DNA of 64,000 nt from Parolsenella massiliensis (GCF_900143685.1 NZ_LT671675.1:533111-597110), one strand, 5' to 3'. Positions 48,291 through 60,473 are shown, counted from the stretch's first letter. Translations and numbers: made by a program. Notes: generated from the sequence alone by a model not told the origin.

Positions 48291-49994
48291 ATGTACAAGG
48301 GTGTCAACGCATCTGAGGGCATCGGCATCGGCAACGTCATGGTCGCCGTCGAGCCCGACCTGTCCTTTGAGCCGCATGAGGTCGCCGACGCCGCTGCCGA
48401 GAAGCAGCGCTACGCCGACGCACTCGCCGTCTTCTGCGAGAAGACCCAGGCCCAGGCCGACCACATGAAGGAGACCGTGGGCGAGGCCGAGGCAGAGATC
48501 ATGAGCGGCCACATCATGCTCGCTCAGGATCCCGGCATGACCGACTCCATCAACCAGGCCATCGACGGCGGCACCTGCGCCGAGCAGGCTCTCGTGGACA
48601 CCTCGACCATGTTCGAGAACATGTTCCTGGCCATGGACGACGAGATGTTCCGCCTGCGCGCGGCCGACATCGCCGACATCCGCACCGGCATCCTCGCCGA
48701 GCTCCTCGGCAAGGAGGTCGTCGACCTCTCCGTGCTCCCCGAGAACACGATCGTCGTCGTGCACGACCTCACCCCGTCCATGACCGCCACCATCGACAAG
48801 CCGCACGTGGCCGGCATCGTCACCGAGACCGGCGGCCGCACCTCTCACTCCGCGATCATCGCCCGCGCTCTGGAGATCCCGGCCGTCCTGTCCGTTGCCA
48901 ACAGCTGCTCCGCGCTGCGCAACGGCATGCGCGCCATCGTCGACGGCACCGAGGGCGTCGTCATCGCCGACCCCGAGGCCGAGGTTCTCGACAAGTACAC
49001 CAAGGCCGCCGAGACCTTCGCCGCCGAGAAGGCCGCCCTCGAGTCCTTCCGTGGCCAGAAGACCGTGACGGCCGACGGCATCGAGAAGATCCTCGCCTGC
49101 AACATCGGCTCGCCCGACGACGTCGCCAACGCACTCGACCACGACTGCGAGGCCATCGGCCTGTTCCGCTCCGAGTTCCTCTTCATGGACTCCGCCGAGC
49201 TGCCCTCCGAGGACGAGCAGTTCGAGGCCTACCGCAAGGTTGCCTCCGCGCTCAAGGGCGCCCCGGTCATCATCCGCACGCTCGACGTGGGCGGCGACAA
49301 GGAGATCCCCTATCTGCACATGCAGAAGGAGGACAACCCCTTCATGGGCTTCCGCGCCGTGCGCTACTGCCTTGCCAATCCCGACCAGTACAAGGTTCAG
49401 CTCCGCGCCCTGCTGCGCGCCTCCGCCTTCGGTGACGTCAAGATCATGATCCCGCTCGTCACCTGCGTCGAGGAGGTCCGTGCCGTCAAGGCGCTCGTCG
49501 AGGAGTGCAAGCGTGAGCTCACCGACGAGGGTCGCAAGTTCAACGAGAACATCGAGGTCGGCATCATGGTCGAGACGCCTGCCGCCTCCCTCATCGCCGA
49601 CAAGCTCGCCGAGGTCGCCGACTTCTTCTCCATCGGCACGAACGACCTCATCGGCTACACGATGTGCGCCGACCGTGGCAACGACACGATCTCCAACCTC
49701 TACCAGGTCTACTACCCGTCCGTCCTGCGCTCGCTCAAGAACATCATCGAGAGCGGCTCCAAGGCCGGCATCATGGTGGGCATGTGCGGCGAGGCTGCCG
49801 CCGACCCGCTGCTCGAGCCGCTGCTGATCTCCTGGGGCCTGGAGGAGTTCTCCATGTCCGCCCCGAGCATCCTGCGCGCCCGCAAGACCATCTCCCAGTG
49901 GAGCAAGGCCGAGTGTGACGCGCTGGCCGAGAAGGTCCTCGCGCTCGACACTGCCGAGGAGGTCAAGGCCGCGCTCGAGGCTGCCCAGAAGTAG
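48291..49994 (+). CDS. ptsI: PTS enzyme I (phosphoenolpyruvate-protein phosphotransferase)
   Basis: Transfers phosphate from PEP to HPr, the first PTS reaction. The 567-residue protein has the HPr-binding N-terminal domain, the swivel domain with active His in ETGGRTSHSAIIAR (about residue 187), and the PEP-binding TIM barrel with AIGLFRSEFLFMD, VIIRTLDVGGDKEIPYL, GIMVETPAAS, FSIGTNDLIGYT and catalytic Cys in GMCGEAAAD (about 497). ATG 48,291 is taken because GGGGGGA lies 4 bases before it; ATG 48,264 is in frame further up. A terminator follows. Confidence 0.95.
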   Translation: MYKGVNASEGIGIGNVMVAVEPDLSFEPHEVADAAAEKQRYADALAVFCEKTQAQADHMKETVGEAEAEIMSGHIMLAQDPGMTDSINQAIDGGTCAEQALVDTSTMFENMFLAMDDEMFRLRAADIADIRTGILAELLGKEVVDLSVLPENTIVVVHDLTPSMTATIDKPHVAGIVTETGGRTSHSAIIARALEIPAVLSVANSCSALRNGMRAIVDGTEGVVIADPEAEVLDKYTKAAETFAAEKAALESFRGQKTVTADGIEKILACNIGSPDDVANALDHDCEAIGLFRSEFLFMDSAELPSEDEQFEAYRKVASALKGAPVIIRTLDVGGDKEIPYLHMQKEDNPFMGFRAVRYCLANPDQYKVQLRALLRASAFGDVKIMIPLVTCVEEVRAVKALVEECKRELTDEGRKFNENIEVGIMVETPAASLIADKLAEVADFFSIGTNDLIGYTMCADRGNDTISNLYQVYYPSVLRSLKNIIESGSKAGIMVGMCGEAAADPLLEPLLISWGLEEFSMSAPSILRARKTISQWSKAECDALAEKVLALDTAEEVKAALEAAQK

Positions 49995-50034
49995 CCACAC
50001 TGTCGCAAGACAGCGCGTCCCATAGCGTTTTGCA

Positions 50035-50066
50035 GGGTCCCGGGCCACGCGGCTCGGGACCCTTTT
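50035..50066 (+). terminator. Terminator after ptsI
   Basis: GGGTCCCG (50,035-50,042) pairs with CGGGACCC (50,055-50,062), followed by TTTT. The remaining 296 bp to the adhesin gene hold an AT-richer leader and a poly-G tract. Confidence 0.88.
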
Positions 50067-50346
50067 CGTGCCGTGGTGTCCGTTAAACGGTTGATAGACA
50101 TATCCGAGCGGTATGTCTGTCCTCATAAGCTGGAAAGCACTCCCTCGTTTGTGTAAACTACCGCTGATTTGCAGTCTGGGTTCTCGTGTATGAAAAGTGA
50201 GCTGCGCGCGTGCCCCGGAGATTTCAAAGAAGGTGGCATCGCTAACTAGAGATATGCAGACGACGCCATAGGCGGCTAACGACCGGCCTGCGCCTTGGCA
50301 TATGCATGCGATGACCAACCATTCCCTCTCCAGCTTGGAAAAAGGC

Positions 50347-50358
50347 GGGGGGGGGGGG
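50347..50358. repeat. Homopolymeric tract of 12 G upstream of adhesin
   Basis: An uninterrupted run of 12 G, 4 bases before the TTG codon at which the adhesin frame becomes available. Runs of this length are prone to slipped-strand change. ATG codons at 50,302 and 50,311 upstream read through it into a frame ending at 50,502. Loss of one G, or gain of two, would instead join them to the adhesin frame. Confidence 0.85.
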
Positions 50359-50362
50359 ATCA

Positions 50363-53300
50363 TTGAAACAACCAAACCTAACAGAAGATATGTGCTCCTC
50401 TTTACTGGAAGTGGGGCCCTTTGTCTCGTGGCGCGCGCGGGGCGTCTCGGTCAAGATTTACAAGAACAAGGACGCAAACGGCAACTACGCCGACGAGCTT
50501 GACCCGGACGAGGCGGTCAGTTCCTCCCAGGAGCTGTGCAGCGTCATCACTGTAGATTTCACGAGCGGCGAGAAGCCCACGGTGGACTCCCCGGACATCA
50601 AGTACGTGCTTCCGTCCAACATCTCCGTCCTCGACAAGACGGCGAGCATCCTCTACGACGCGGATGGCGTGACGAAGGCCGGCAAGTGGCGCATCGAGGA
50701 TGGGGTAGCCTATCTCGAGTTTGACGAGTCGTGGCTCGAGACGCACAAGGCCGGGGTGAGTACTCACTTCGATTTCTCGTTCAAGCTGGACAAGAAGCCG
50801 ACGGGTGACGGTGACAAGCAGGTCGTGAACTTCCCGGGCCAGTCGAGCTCCGTGACCATCAACACCAAGGACGGCAACGTCACCGGCGACAAGTGGGCCA
50901 ACGACTACGGTGCCTTCAACGCCGAGGACAACACCTACAGCTGGACGGTCAGGGTCTCGTCGGACGCCTTTGCCACGAACCTCGTGCCGCATGACAAGCT
51001 TGGCGCGAGCCTCGAGTACGTTACGGACTCGTTCGAGCTCGTGGACGCGAATGGCAACCACGTGGACGGCACGCTCGATGTCACCTATCCCGAGGACGGC
51101 AAGGCAGACATTTCGCTCGGCAGCCTGCCCAAGGGCGACTACTACGTGCGGTACAAGACCAAGCTTCGTGACGGCGTCCTCGACGGTCTCAAGGACGGAG
51201 AGGAGCTCTCCGGCGTTGACAATTCCGTCTCGTGGTCGTGGGGTGCGGACGGCAGCCATCACAACGATTGGGACGTGACCAAGGACCCGCAGAAGGTCAA
51301 GTACTCGATGGTCTCCAAGAGCGCTTCGGGCACAAACGTTGACATCCTGTGGACCGTCACGCTCAACAACGGCTCGCTCAAGGCCGACATGGACGGCTAC
51401 GAGTTCTCGGACACGCTTGGCGCGGGCCAGAAGTTCAAGGCGGGCACGCAGTATGAGGTAAGAGACGCGTCTGGCAACCTGCTTGCGAGCGGTAACGTCG
51501 GCCCCGCCCGCGACACGCTGGACTTCAAGCTGCCCCAGGGCATCGGCAAGCAGCAGGTCACGGTGACCTACCACTGCGAGATGGACGACCCCTCTTCGCC
51601 TGACGCGGTGGACAACAGCACAACCGTGACGCCATCGGACGGCCACGGCCCGAGCGGCACGGGCACGGGCACCTATCAGCCCTCAGACGAGCGCACCTAC
51701 GTCACCAAGGAGCTCGCTGATGCGAGCACCGTCGAGCAGGACGGCTACGCCACGTGGAGGTCCGAGGTGAAGTTCTCGGCCATGAGTTCGAGCACTGACC
51801 CGGCACAGGTGGTGCTGACCGACAAGATCGACCGCAGCCCATACACGTCAAGCGATGCCAACCGCATCTCGTTTGACCAGGTGAGGCTCGTGACTTCCGG
51901 CGGCATCGGGCTCGTCGAGGGCACGGACTACGTGTTCGGCAACGGTAACAACCCCAGCTGGAACTACCTTGTCATCCAGTTCAAGGACAGCGACACCGTT
52001 CGTGCGCTTCTCGGCCAAGGTGACGTCATCGTGACCTACCGCACCAAGTGCAGTGGCGAGAACGGCACCTACTCCAACACGGCCAACCTCAAGATCAGCG
52101 GTGCGGACAAGGGAAGCGCCAAGGCGCACTACGACATCGAGAAGGAGATTGTGCCGCCCGTCACCAAGAGGTCCGATGCCCCGCGTTGGGATGCGTCTTA
52201 CGACTGGGGCGACGGCACGAAGGGCGCATGGCTTGTTGGGTGGACGGTGCGCGTCAACTGCGCGCCGAACGCCGAGATGGGTGCCAGCGACCTTGCCGGG
52301 GCCGATATCACGGTGAGCGATGAGCTCGATGGGGGACTTACCTACGTTCAGGGCACGGCGCACTACAACGCCCACGGAAACGCGGGCTACTCCGGCGCCA
52401 CGTGGCAGGAGGCGGCCGCCACGCTTGACGGGCAGAACGTCTCGTTCACCATCCCCACGGGCTCGCTCGTCAACGACAGGGGCTCCTGGAGGGGCTACGT
52501 CGACCTTTGGTATCAGACGGCCACGAGAAGCGACGTCGCGGAGCCGGGCGCGAGTGTGACGCTGGGCAACACGGCAGAAGCGAGCGCCGGTGATAAGCGG
52601 CTCGAGCTGGGCAAGGCCACCACGACCATCTCCAACAAGGTGCTCGACAAGCAGGGCGAGCGCGCGGCGGACGGCTCGCACGTGAAGTACACCATCAAGG
52701 TGAACGAGCGCGCCCTCAAGCTCAGCGACGAAGGAACGCTCACGCTCATCGACAAGCTTGGCAGCGGCGAGCAGTTCGCCAACGGCAGCCTCACCGTCAC
52801 GGAAGGCGGCCGCGAGCTCACGGAGGGCATCTCCTGCTCGTTCGAGAACGTGACGGAGGAGGACGGCTCGACCTCGACCGTGCTCACGCTCAAGGTCCCT
52901 GATGAGAAGTCGCTTGTCGTCACCTACGAGGTGGCGCCGCAAGGCGTCAAGGACAAGGACGTCCTGATTACGAACGAGGCCACGCTCCAAGGCTACCGAT
53001 ACTCCGGCTCCTCCGCGGACGAGGAGTGGAAGGTCATCGAGTCCCACGCCGGCGCCCATGGCACGAGCTACGGCGTCACCATCACAAAGCGCGACTCCTC
53101 GGGCGGCACCGTGCTCAAGGGGGCAAGGTTCAGCCTGTACCAGGTCGACCTCGACGCCTCGATCGCCCAAGGCAAGGTCGTGGCCAAGCTCGATGACGGC
53201 TGTGGCGACAACCCCGCCTACTCCAGCGACTCCGGCGTCGTGACGTTTGGTACTAGCGAGCATCCGCTCGAGTCCTCCGTCCTGTACTACTTCGTGGAGG

Positions 53301-54922
53301 ATTCGGCTCCGGCTGGCTACGAGGTCACGAACACCGATCCCACGTACGTGATGTTCTGCGGAACGGGCGAGCAGGCCGAGAAGGACTATCGCGAGGCATT
53401 TGCGAAGGCCAACTCCCTGGGCATTAAGCCCTCCGCCGGCGCATCGTTTAGCGTGTTCGATAAGAAGTCGGACGCGGACGTAACCGAGCCGAGCGGCGAG
53501 GCCACGCTGCGCGTTGCCAAGCTCGTGAACGCCGCCGCCCCCGCAGACGACGCCCAGTTCGACTTTGCGCTCACGGGCGAGCTGGACGCTCCCATGCCCA
53601 AGGACGAGGACGGCGCGCTTGCCACCACACTCGGCGATGACATCGCCGACTTTGGAAGCATTGCGTTTGGCAAGGCCGACGAGGGCAAGACCTATACCTA
53701 TACGATCACCGAGACGGGCGAGCTTGGCGCTGGCTGGACCAAGGCCGATACCGTGACCGCCACCGTTGCGGTGGGCACGCCCAGCGAGGACGATCCGGCT
53801 ACGATTCCTGTGAGCGTGACGTACTCCTCGCACACGGAAGACGGCAAGGCTGCCCTGTTCAACAACGTGTACGAGGCGCGCGGCGAGGCCACGCTCACCG
53901 TTGCCAAGCGGGTGAACGGCAATGCGCCCGAGGAGGACCAGAGCTTCCAGTTTGGCCTGAGCGCCGAGACCGAGGGCGCGCCCATGCCCAAGACGGACGA
54001 GGGCACGGTCGCCACGACTACGGGCGCCGATGCGGCGCGCTTCGGCGACATCGAGTTTTCGCTGGCGGATGCCGGGGCAATCTACGAGTACCGCATCCAC
54101 GAGCTCACCGAGGCGGGCGCCGGCCGGACGAACGCACCCGACGTCATCGCGACAGTGACGGTGGGCACCGACCAGGGCGACGGCACGCTCGGTCCCTGCA
54201 CGGTGACGTATCACGCCGACGCGGACGAAGCCGAGTCTTATACGGGCGACGCCAGGTCCGACAACGCGTACGAGGCGGCTCCCGCCACGGCTTCGCCTAC
54301 GGTTGCCAAGACGGTCAAGACGCTCGATGGCTGTGACTACCACGTGACGGACGGGCAGTTCTCGTTCACGCTTTCTGCGGTGTCTGCGCCCGATGGCGTG
54401 GAGCTTGCGGCAGACCAGGTGGCGAGCTGTGCGGACGGCGGTACGGCCAGCTTTGGCGAGCTCACGTTCTCCTCGGCCGGAACCTACGTGTTCCAGGTGA
54501 GCGAGAACGAGGTGGACCCCGCGCTTGCCCCGAACGTCTCGGACGATGACACCACCTACACGCTGACGTACGTGGTCGAGGAGGGTGCCGACCGCAACCT
54601 GCACGTGACGAGCACGGCCGTGGTGCCAAGCGCCCTGGACGACGAGCACGCGGCAGGCGAGAGCGACGAGGGCATCGCGTTCGTGAACCACGAGACGCCC
54701 GCGACGCCGGATACGCCTGCGACGCCGAGTACGCCGACGACCCCGGATACGCCCGACACCCCGAGTGCCGTGACCCCGACCGCGCCGCACGACGAGCACC
54801 ACATGCCGCAGACGGGAGACACGCTGGGAGGCGTTCGCCTGGCGGTCGTTCTCGTGGCTGCTGCAGGTGTGGCCTTCGTGGTCCTGGGCCTTGCGGGAGC
54901 GCGCAGGCGCATGAGGCGCTAG
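50363..54922 (+). CDS. Large sortase-anchored surface adhesin
   Basis: A frame of up to 1519 residues. The N-terminal two thirds consist of repeated beta-rich, isopeptide-like adhesin domains, then a SpaA/CnaB-type domain (about 900-1015; YGVTITKRDSSGGTVLKGAR) and three FctA/Spy0128-type pilin domains (about 1043-1171, 1172-1303, 1306-1443; two begin EATLRVAK or EATLTVAK). A Thr/Pro-rich wall-spanning stretch leads to sorting motif MPQTGD (about 1481), a membrane helix and a basic tail. No signal peptide is visible after TTG 50,363 or the in-frame ATG 50,390, so the gene may be phase-off, 5'-truncated or start differently. The first 15 codons are AT-rich, unlike the rest. Confidence 0.85.
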   Translation: MKQPNLTEDMCSSLLEVGPFVSWRARGVSVKIYKNKDANGNYADELDPDEAVSSSQELCSVITVDFTSGEKPTVDSPDIKYVLPSNISVLDKTASILYDADGVTKAGKWRIEDGVAYLEFDESWLETHKAGVSTHFDFSFKLDKKPTGDGDKQVVNFPGQSSSVTINTKDGNVTGDKWANDYGAFNAEDNTYSWTVRVSSDAFATNLVPHDKLGASLEYVTDSFELVDANGNHVDGTLDVTYPEDGKADISLGSLPKGDYYVRYKTKLRDGVLDGLKDGEELSGVDNSVSWSWGADGSHHNDWDVTKDPQKVKYSMVSKSASGTNVDILWTVTLNNGSLKADMDGYEFSDTLGAGQKFKAGTQYEVRDASGNLLASGNVGPARDTLDFKLPQGIGKQQVTVTYHCEMDDPSSPDAVDNSTTVTPSDGHGPSGTGTGTYQPSDERTYVTKELADASTVEQDGYATWRSEVKFSAMSSSTDPAQVVLTDKIDRSPYTSSDANRISFDQVRLVTSGGIGLVEGTDYVFGNGNNPSWNYLVIQFKDSDTVRALLGQGDVIVTYRTKCSGENGTYSNTANLKISGADKGSAKAHYDIEKEIVPPVTKRSDAPRWDASYDWGDGTKGAWLVGWTVRVNCAPNAEMGASDLAGADITVSDELDGGLTYVQGTAHYNAHGNAGYSGATWQEAAATLDGQNVSFTIPTGSLVNDRGSWRGYVDLWYQTATRSDVAEPGASVTLGNTAEASAGDKRLELGKATTTISNKVLDKQGERAADGSHVKYTIKVNERALKLSDEGTLTLIDKLGSGEQFANGSLTVTEGGRELTEGISCSFENVTEEDGSTSTVLTLKVPDEKSLVVTYEVAPQGVKDKDVLITNEATLQGYRYSGSSADEEWKVIESHAGAHGTSYGVTITKRDSSGGTVLKGARFSLYQVDLDASIAQGKVVAKLDDGCGDNPAYSSDSGVVTFGTSEHPLESSVLYYFVEDSAPAGYEVTNTDPTYVMFCGTGEQAEKDYREAFAKANSLGIKPSAGASFSVFDKKSDADVTEPSGEATLRVAKLVNAAAPADDAQFDFALTGELDAPMPKDEDGALATTLGDDIADFGSIAFGKADEGKTYTYTITETGELGAGWTKADTVTATVAVGTPSEDDPATIPVSVTYSSHTEDGKAALFNNVYEARGEATLTVAKRVNGNAPEEDQSFQFGLSAETEGAPMPKTDEGTVATTTGADAARFGDIEFSLADAGAIYEYRIHELTEAGAGRTNAPDVIATVTVGTDQGDGTLGPCTVTYHADADEAESYTGDARSDNAYEAAPATASPTVAKTVKTLDGCDYHVTDGQFSFTLSAVSAPDGVELAADQVASCADGGTASFGELTFSSAGTYVFQVSENEVDPALAPNVSDDDTTYTLTYVVEEGADRNLHVTSTAVVPSALDDEHAAGESDEGIAFVNHETPATPDTPATPSTPTTPDTPDTPSAVTPTAPHDEHHMPQTGDTLGGVRLAVVLVAAAGVAFVVLGLAGARRRMRR

Positions 54923-54992
54923 GAGTTTCTCGGCGGGCCGGCTTTTCTCGTTTGCCGAGACGGGTCGGCTCGCCTATACTTAACCGGCGTTC

Positions 54993-55066
54993 CGGGGCGT
55001 GGCGCAGTTTGGTAGCGCATCTGCTTTGGGAGCAGAGGGTCGCTGGTTCGAATCCAGTCGCCCCGA
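54993..55066 (+). tRNA. tRNA-Pro (TGG)
   Basis: Acceptor CGGGGCG with CGCCCCG, anticodon arm CTGCTTTGGGAGCAG giving TGG, T-loop TTCGAAT, CCA encoded at 55,067-55,069. Ten bases separate it from tRNA-Gly, so they are co-transcribed. Confidence 0.95.
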
Positions 55067-55075
55067 CCAACGCAC

Positions 55076-55146
<71 letters not shown>

Positions 55147-55158
55147 CCATAGTGAGCG

Positions 55159-55196
55159 ATCGGGCAGATGGCCATCCGGCTGTCTGCCCGATTTCT
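55159..55196 (+). terminator. Terminator after tRNA-Gly
   Basis: ATCGGGCAGA (55,159-55,168) pairs with TCTGCCCGAT (55,183-55,192), followed by TTCT. Confidence 0.85.
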
Positions 55197-55224
55197 GTAT
55201 GTGGCCATGGCGGGGTAGCCCCGC

Positions 55225-55305
55225 GCCGAGAATGAAAATCGGGACATTCTCGCAAGTTCCAACTGGGGTTTTATCGGGCTAAATGTCCCAATATTCATTC
55301 TCGGC
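55225..55305. repeat. 24-bp inverted repeat upstream of the lipid kinase gene
   Basis: Arms 55,225-55,248 and 55,282-55,305 match at 22 of 24 positions when one is inverted (GCCGAGAATGAA... and ...TTCATTCTCGGC), with 33 bp between. The block is AT-rich for this genome and holds no gene. It could be a small non-autonomous element or an mRNA structure. Confidence 0.55.
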
Positions 55306-55421
55306 TGATCGGACGCGACGGCGGCGAATCGGCCGTGACGGCGGGGCGCGCCTGCGACTTCGCGCGGAACCCGTGGCGGTACAATCGCGGTGCCGCACAC
55401 ATCGACCGTCTGCGAGGCACC

Positions 55422-57937
<2,516 letters not shown>

Positions 57938-58054
57938 CTCGGGCATCGGCCCAGCTAGGCGAGGGGGAGGTCGTCCTTGTGGCGGCCTCCCCTTTTGTGG
58001 TTGTTTGTCACTCGTGCGTTCGGGCGCGATAGGGTATTATCTGAGAGCTGCTAC

Positions 58055-58138
58055 GCGGGCGTGGCGGAACTGGTAGACGCGCTGGATTTAGGTTCCAGTG
58101 GGGGAGACTTCGTGCAGGTTCGATTCCTGTCGCCCGCA
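58055..58138 (+). tRNA. tRNA-Leu (TAG)
   Basis: Class II tRNA with acceptor GCGGGCG/CGCCCGC, anticodon loop with TAG (GGATTTAGGTTCC), a long variable arm (GGGGGAGACTTC), T-loop TTCGATT, and CCA at 58,139-58,141. Confidence 0.95.
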
Positions 58139-58152
58139 CCATCGCACACGTG

Positions 58153-58185
58153 GGGAGGCTGCCGTCATCGGTGGCCTCCCTTTTT
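58153..58185 (+). terminator. Terminator after tRNA-Leu
   Basis: GGGAGGC (58,153-58,159) pairs with GCCTCCC (58,174-58,180), followed by TTTTT. Confidence 0.88.
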
Positions 58186-58189
58186 CGCG

Positions 58190-58249
58190 CCATTGGGGAC
58201 GGGTTCCGCTGGCACGTCGGAGCATGCCAGCGGAACCCGTCCCCAATGG
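58190..58249. repeat. 25-bp perfect palindrome of the GGGGAC type
   Basis: Arms 58,190-58,214 and 58,225-58,249 are exact inverted copies (starting CCATTGGGGACGGGTTCCGC) with a 10-bp loop. It has no U-run and lies between tRNA-Leu and the trigger factor gene. The core resembles the palindrome at 6,148-6,174. Confidence 0.85.
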
Positions 58250-58350
58250 CATCCACGTTGGGATGCGCATTTGCTAAAATGAACTAGTTTTGTGCATGCA
58301 AGCGGGCAATCGCGCCTCGCTTGCAGAAGAACGATCCATCAGGAGGAACG

Positions 58351-59715
58351 TTGAAGATCACCGTCACCGCCGCCGAGCCCAAGGACAACACGCTCGAGGC
58401 CAAGCTCACCGTCGCCGCCGCCGATGTCGACGCCGCCATCAAGAGGGCGTACAAGGACATCGCCAACAAGTACCGCTTCCAGGGCTTCCGCAAGGGCAAG
58501 GCCCCGCGTCCGGTCATCGATGGTCTCGTGGGCAAGGACAACGTGCTCGCCCAGGCCTCCGAGGACGTGCTGAACGAGGCCACGCCGCTCATGCTCGACG
58601 AGCTTGACGTCGTGCCCGTTGGCCAGCCCACCTACGGCGACGAGCCCGTCCTCGTCTCCGAGGGCTCCGACTACGAGGTCACCGCCACGATCTCCCTGCG
58701 CCCGGACTGCGAGCTCGAGAGCTATGACGCCCCCGAGATCAACATGCCGCCCGCCGAGGTCACCGACGCCGAGGTTGCCGAGCAGCTCGAGACACTCATG
58801 AACTACCACGCCACCTACGAGGATGCCGGCGATGACTTCGCCGCCGCCCAGGGCGACATGCTCACGCTCGACATCGAGAACGTCGAGAACGGCGAGGACC
58901 TCGCTGGCACCGACCGCCCGTTCATGATCGGCTCCTCCACCGTGCCCGCCGCGTTCAACGACGCCATCAAGGGCATGAAGGTCGGCGAGACCAAGGACGT
59001 CGAGCTTGCCGTCGAGGGCCACGACCACACCGACGCCGAGGGCAACGTCGAGCACCACGAGGGCAAGACCGTCAAGGTTAAGGTCACGCTCAAGAGCGCC
59101 AAGAAGCAGGTCGTCCCCGAGCTCAACGACGAGTTCGCCAAGAAGGCCTTCGGCTATGACACCGTGGACGCCCTCAAGGACGCCCTCAAGGAGGAGATCG
59201 CCGAGGACAAGAAGCAGCAGCTCCCCAACATCAAGGAGACGCGCGTCATCGAGAAGGTCGCCGAGGCCCTCAAGCTCGACGAGCTTCCCCAGGACTACGT
59301 GAAGCAGGTCTTCGACGAGATCGCCCAGGACTTCCTCGGCCAGCTCCAGCGCCAGGGCCTCACGCTTGACGCCTGGCTGTCTGCCCGCAAGATCCAGATC
59401 AGCGACTTCCTGGACGACCTCAACGCCCAGGCCGCCGAGCGCGCCCGCCAGTCCCTGGCCCTCGACGCCCTCGCCAAGAAGCTCGGCCTCACGGTCTCCG
59501 AGGAGGACGTCCACAAGGAGTTCGAGGACGCCGGCGTGAAGGACGTCGACGCCTCCATGAAGGAGTTCAAGGAGGCCGGCCGTATGCCCGCCGTCCGCGA
59601 GACCGTCAAGCGCTCCAAGGCCGTTGACTGGCTCGTCGAGAACGCCAAGGTCACCGAGGTCGACGAGATCGCCGAGCGTCGCACCGCCCGCGAGGCCGCC
59701 AAGGACGCCGAGTAG
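58351..59715 (+). CDS. tig: Trigger factor, ribosome-associated chaperone
   Basis: A 454-residue chaperone and peptidyl-prolyl isomerase that binds nascent chains at the ribosome exit. Domain order is the ribosome-binding N-domain with YRFQGFRKGKAPRPVI (the GFRxGxxP signature, about residue 45), a PPIase domain (about 155-245) and a helical C-domain. TTG 58,351 is the start, with AGGAGG 5 bases before it and homology beginning MKITVTAAEP. It heads the conserved tig-clpP-clpX block. Confidence 0.95.
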   Translation: MKITVTAAEPKDNTLEAKLTVAAADVDAAIKRAYKDIANKYRFQGFRKGKAPRPVIDGLVGKDNVLAQASEDVLNEATPLMLDELDVVPVGQPTYGDEPVLVSEGSDYEVTATISLRPDCELESYDAPEINMPPAEVTDAEVAEQLETLMNYHATYEDAGDDFAAAQGDMLTLDIENVENGEDLAGTDRPFMIGSSTVPAAFNDAIKGMKVGETKDVELAVEGHDHTDAEGNVEHHEGKTVKVKVTLKSAKKQVVPELNDEFAKKAFGYDTVDALKDALKEEIAEDKKQQLPNIKETRVIEKVAEALKLDELPQDYVKQVFDEIAQDFLGQLQRQGLTLDAWLSARKIQISDFLDDLNAQAAERARQSLALDALAKKLGLTVSEEDVHKEFEDAGVKDVDASMKEFKEAGRMPAVRETVKRSKAVDWLVENAKVTEVDEIAERRTAREAAKDAE

Positions 59716-59767
59716 CGGCAAGCCCGCTTCCCGCTCGGGAGCCAACGCCACCTTTATGGGTATAACT

Positions 59768-59801
59768 GCCGGGCGGGGGATTGCCCCCGTCCGGCTTTTT
59801 T
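59768..59801 (+). terminator. Terminator between tig and clpP
   Basis: GCCGGGCGGGGG pairs with CCCCCGTCCGGC around a short ATTG loop, followed by TTTTTT. Confidence 0.9.
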
Positions 59802-59849
59802 CTCACGTGACGCCGCGTCCGTGGCGTCCGCAACCGCAAGGAGGACCGA

Positions 59850-60473
59850 ATGTTCAACCCGGTTCGCAACATCCCGAACATCCCCTACGTCGTGGAGCAG
59901 ACGCCGCGCGGCGAGCGCAGCTATGACATCTACAGCCGCCTGCTCAACGACCGCATCATCTTCCTGGGCGAGGAGGTCACGCGTGACTCCGCCAACCTCG
60001 TCGTGGCGCAGCTTCTGCACCTGGAGAGCCAGGACCCCGACAAGGACATCATGCTCTACATCGACTCGCCTGGCGGAGACGTCTACGCGGGCCTGGGCAT
60101 CATCGACACGATGAACTACATCAAGCCCGACGTCTCCACGATCTGCGTGGGCATGGCCGCCTCCATGGGCGCCGCCATTCTCGCGTGCGGCGCCAAGGGC
60201 AAGCGCCTGGCGCTGCCCAACTCCATGGTGCTCATCCACCAGCCGAGCTCGGGCGTCTCGGGCCAGCAGACCGACATCCAGATCGTCGCCGACGAGACGA
60301 AGTGGATTCGCCAGCACCTTAACGAGATGCTCGCCGAGGCCACCGGCCAGTCCGTGGAGCGCATCAACGAGGACACGGAGCGCGACCGCTACCTGCGCGC
60401 CACCGAGGCCTGCGAGTACGGCCTGGTCGACAAGGTCATCAAGAGCCGCGCCGACGCCGCCAAGGGGGAGTAG
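59850..60473 (+). CDS. clpP: ATP-dependent Clp protease proteolytic subunit
   Basis: Serine protease that forms the tetradecameric degradation chamber used by ClpX. The 207-residue protein has the catalytic Ser in [11 protein letters not shown] (about residue 103), His in [10 protein letters not shown] (about 128) and Asp in [13 protein letters not shown] (about 177), the intact triad. The start AAGGAGGACCGAATG is strong. The clpX gene begins 3 bp after the stop. Confidence 0.96.
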   Translation: MFNPVRNIPNIPYVVEQTPRGERSYDIYSRLLNDRIIFLGEEVTRDSANLVVAQLLHLESQDPDKDIMLYIDSPGGDVYAGLGIIDTMNYIKPDVSTICVGMAASMGAAILACGAKGKRLALPNSMVLIHQPSSGVSGQQTDIQIVADETKWIRQHLNEMLAEATGQSVERINEDTERDRYLRATEACEYGLVDKVIKSRADAAKGE

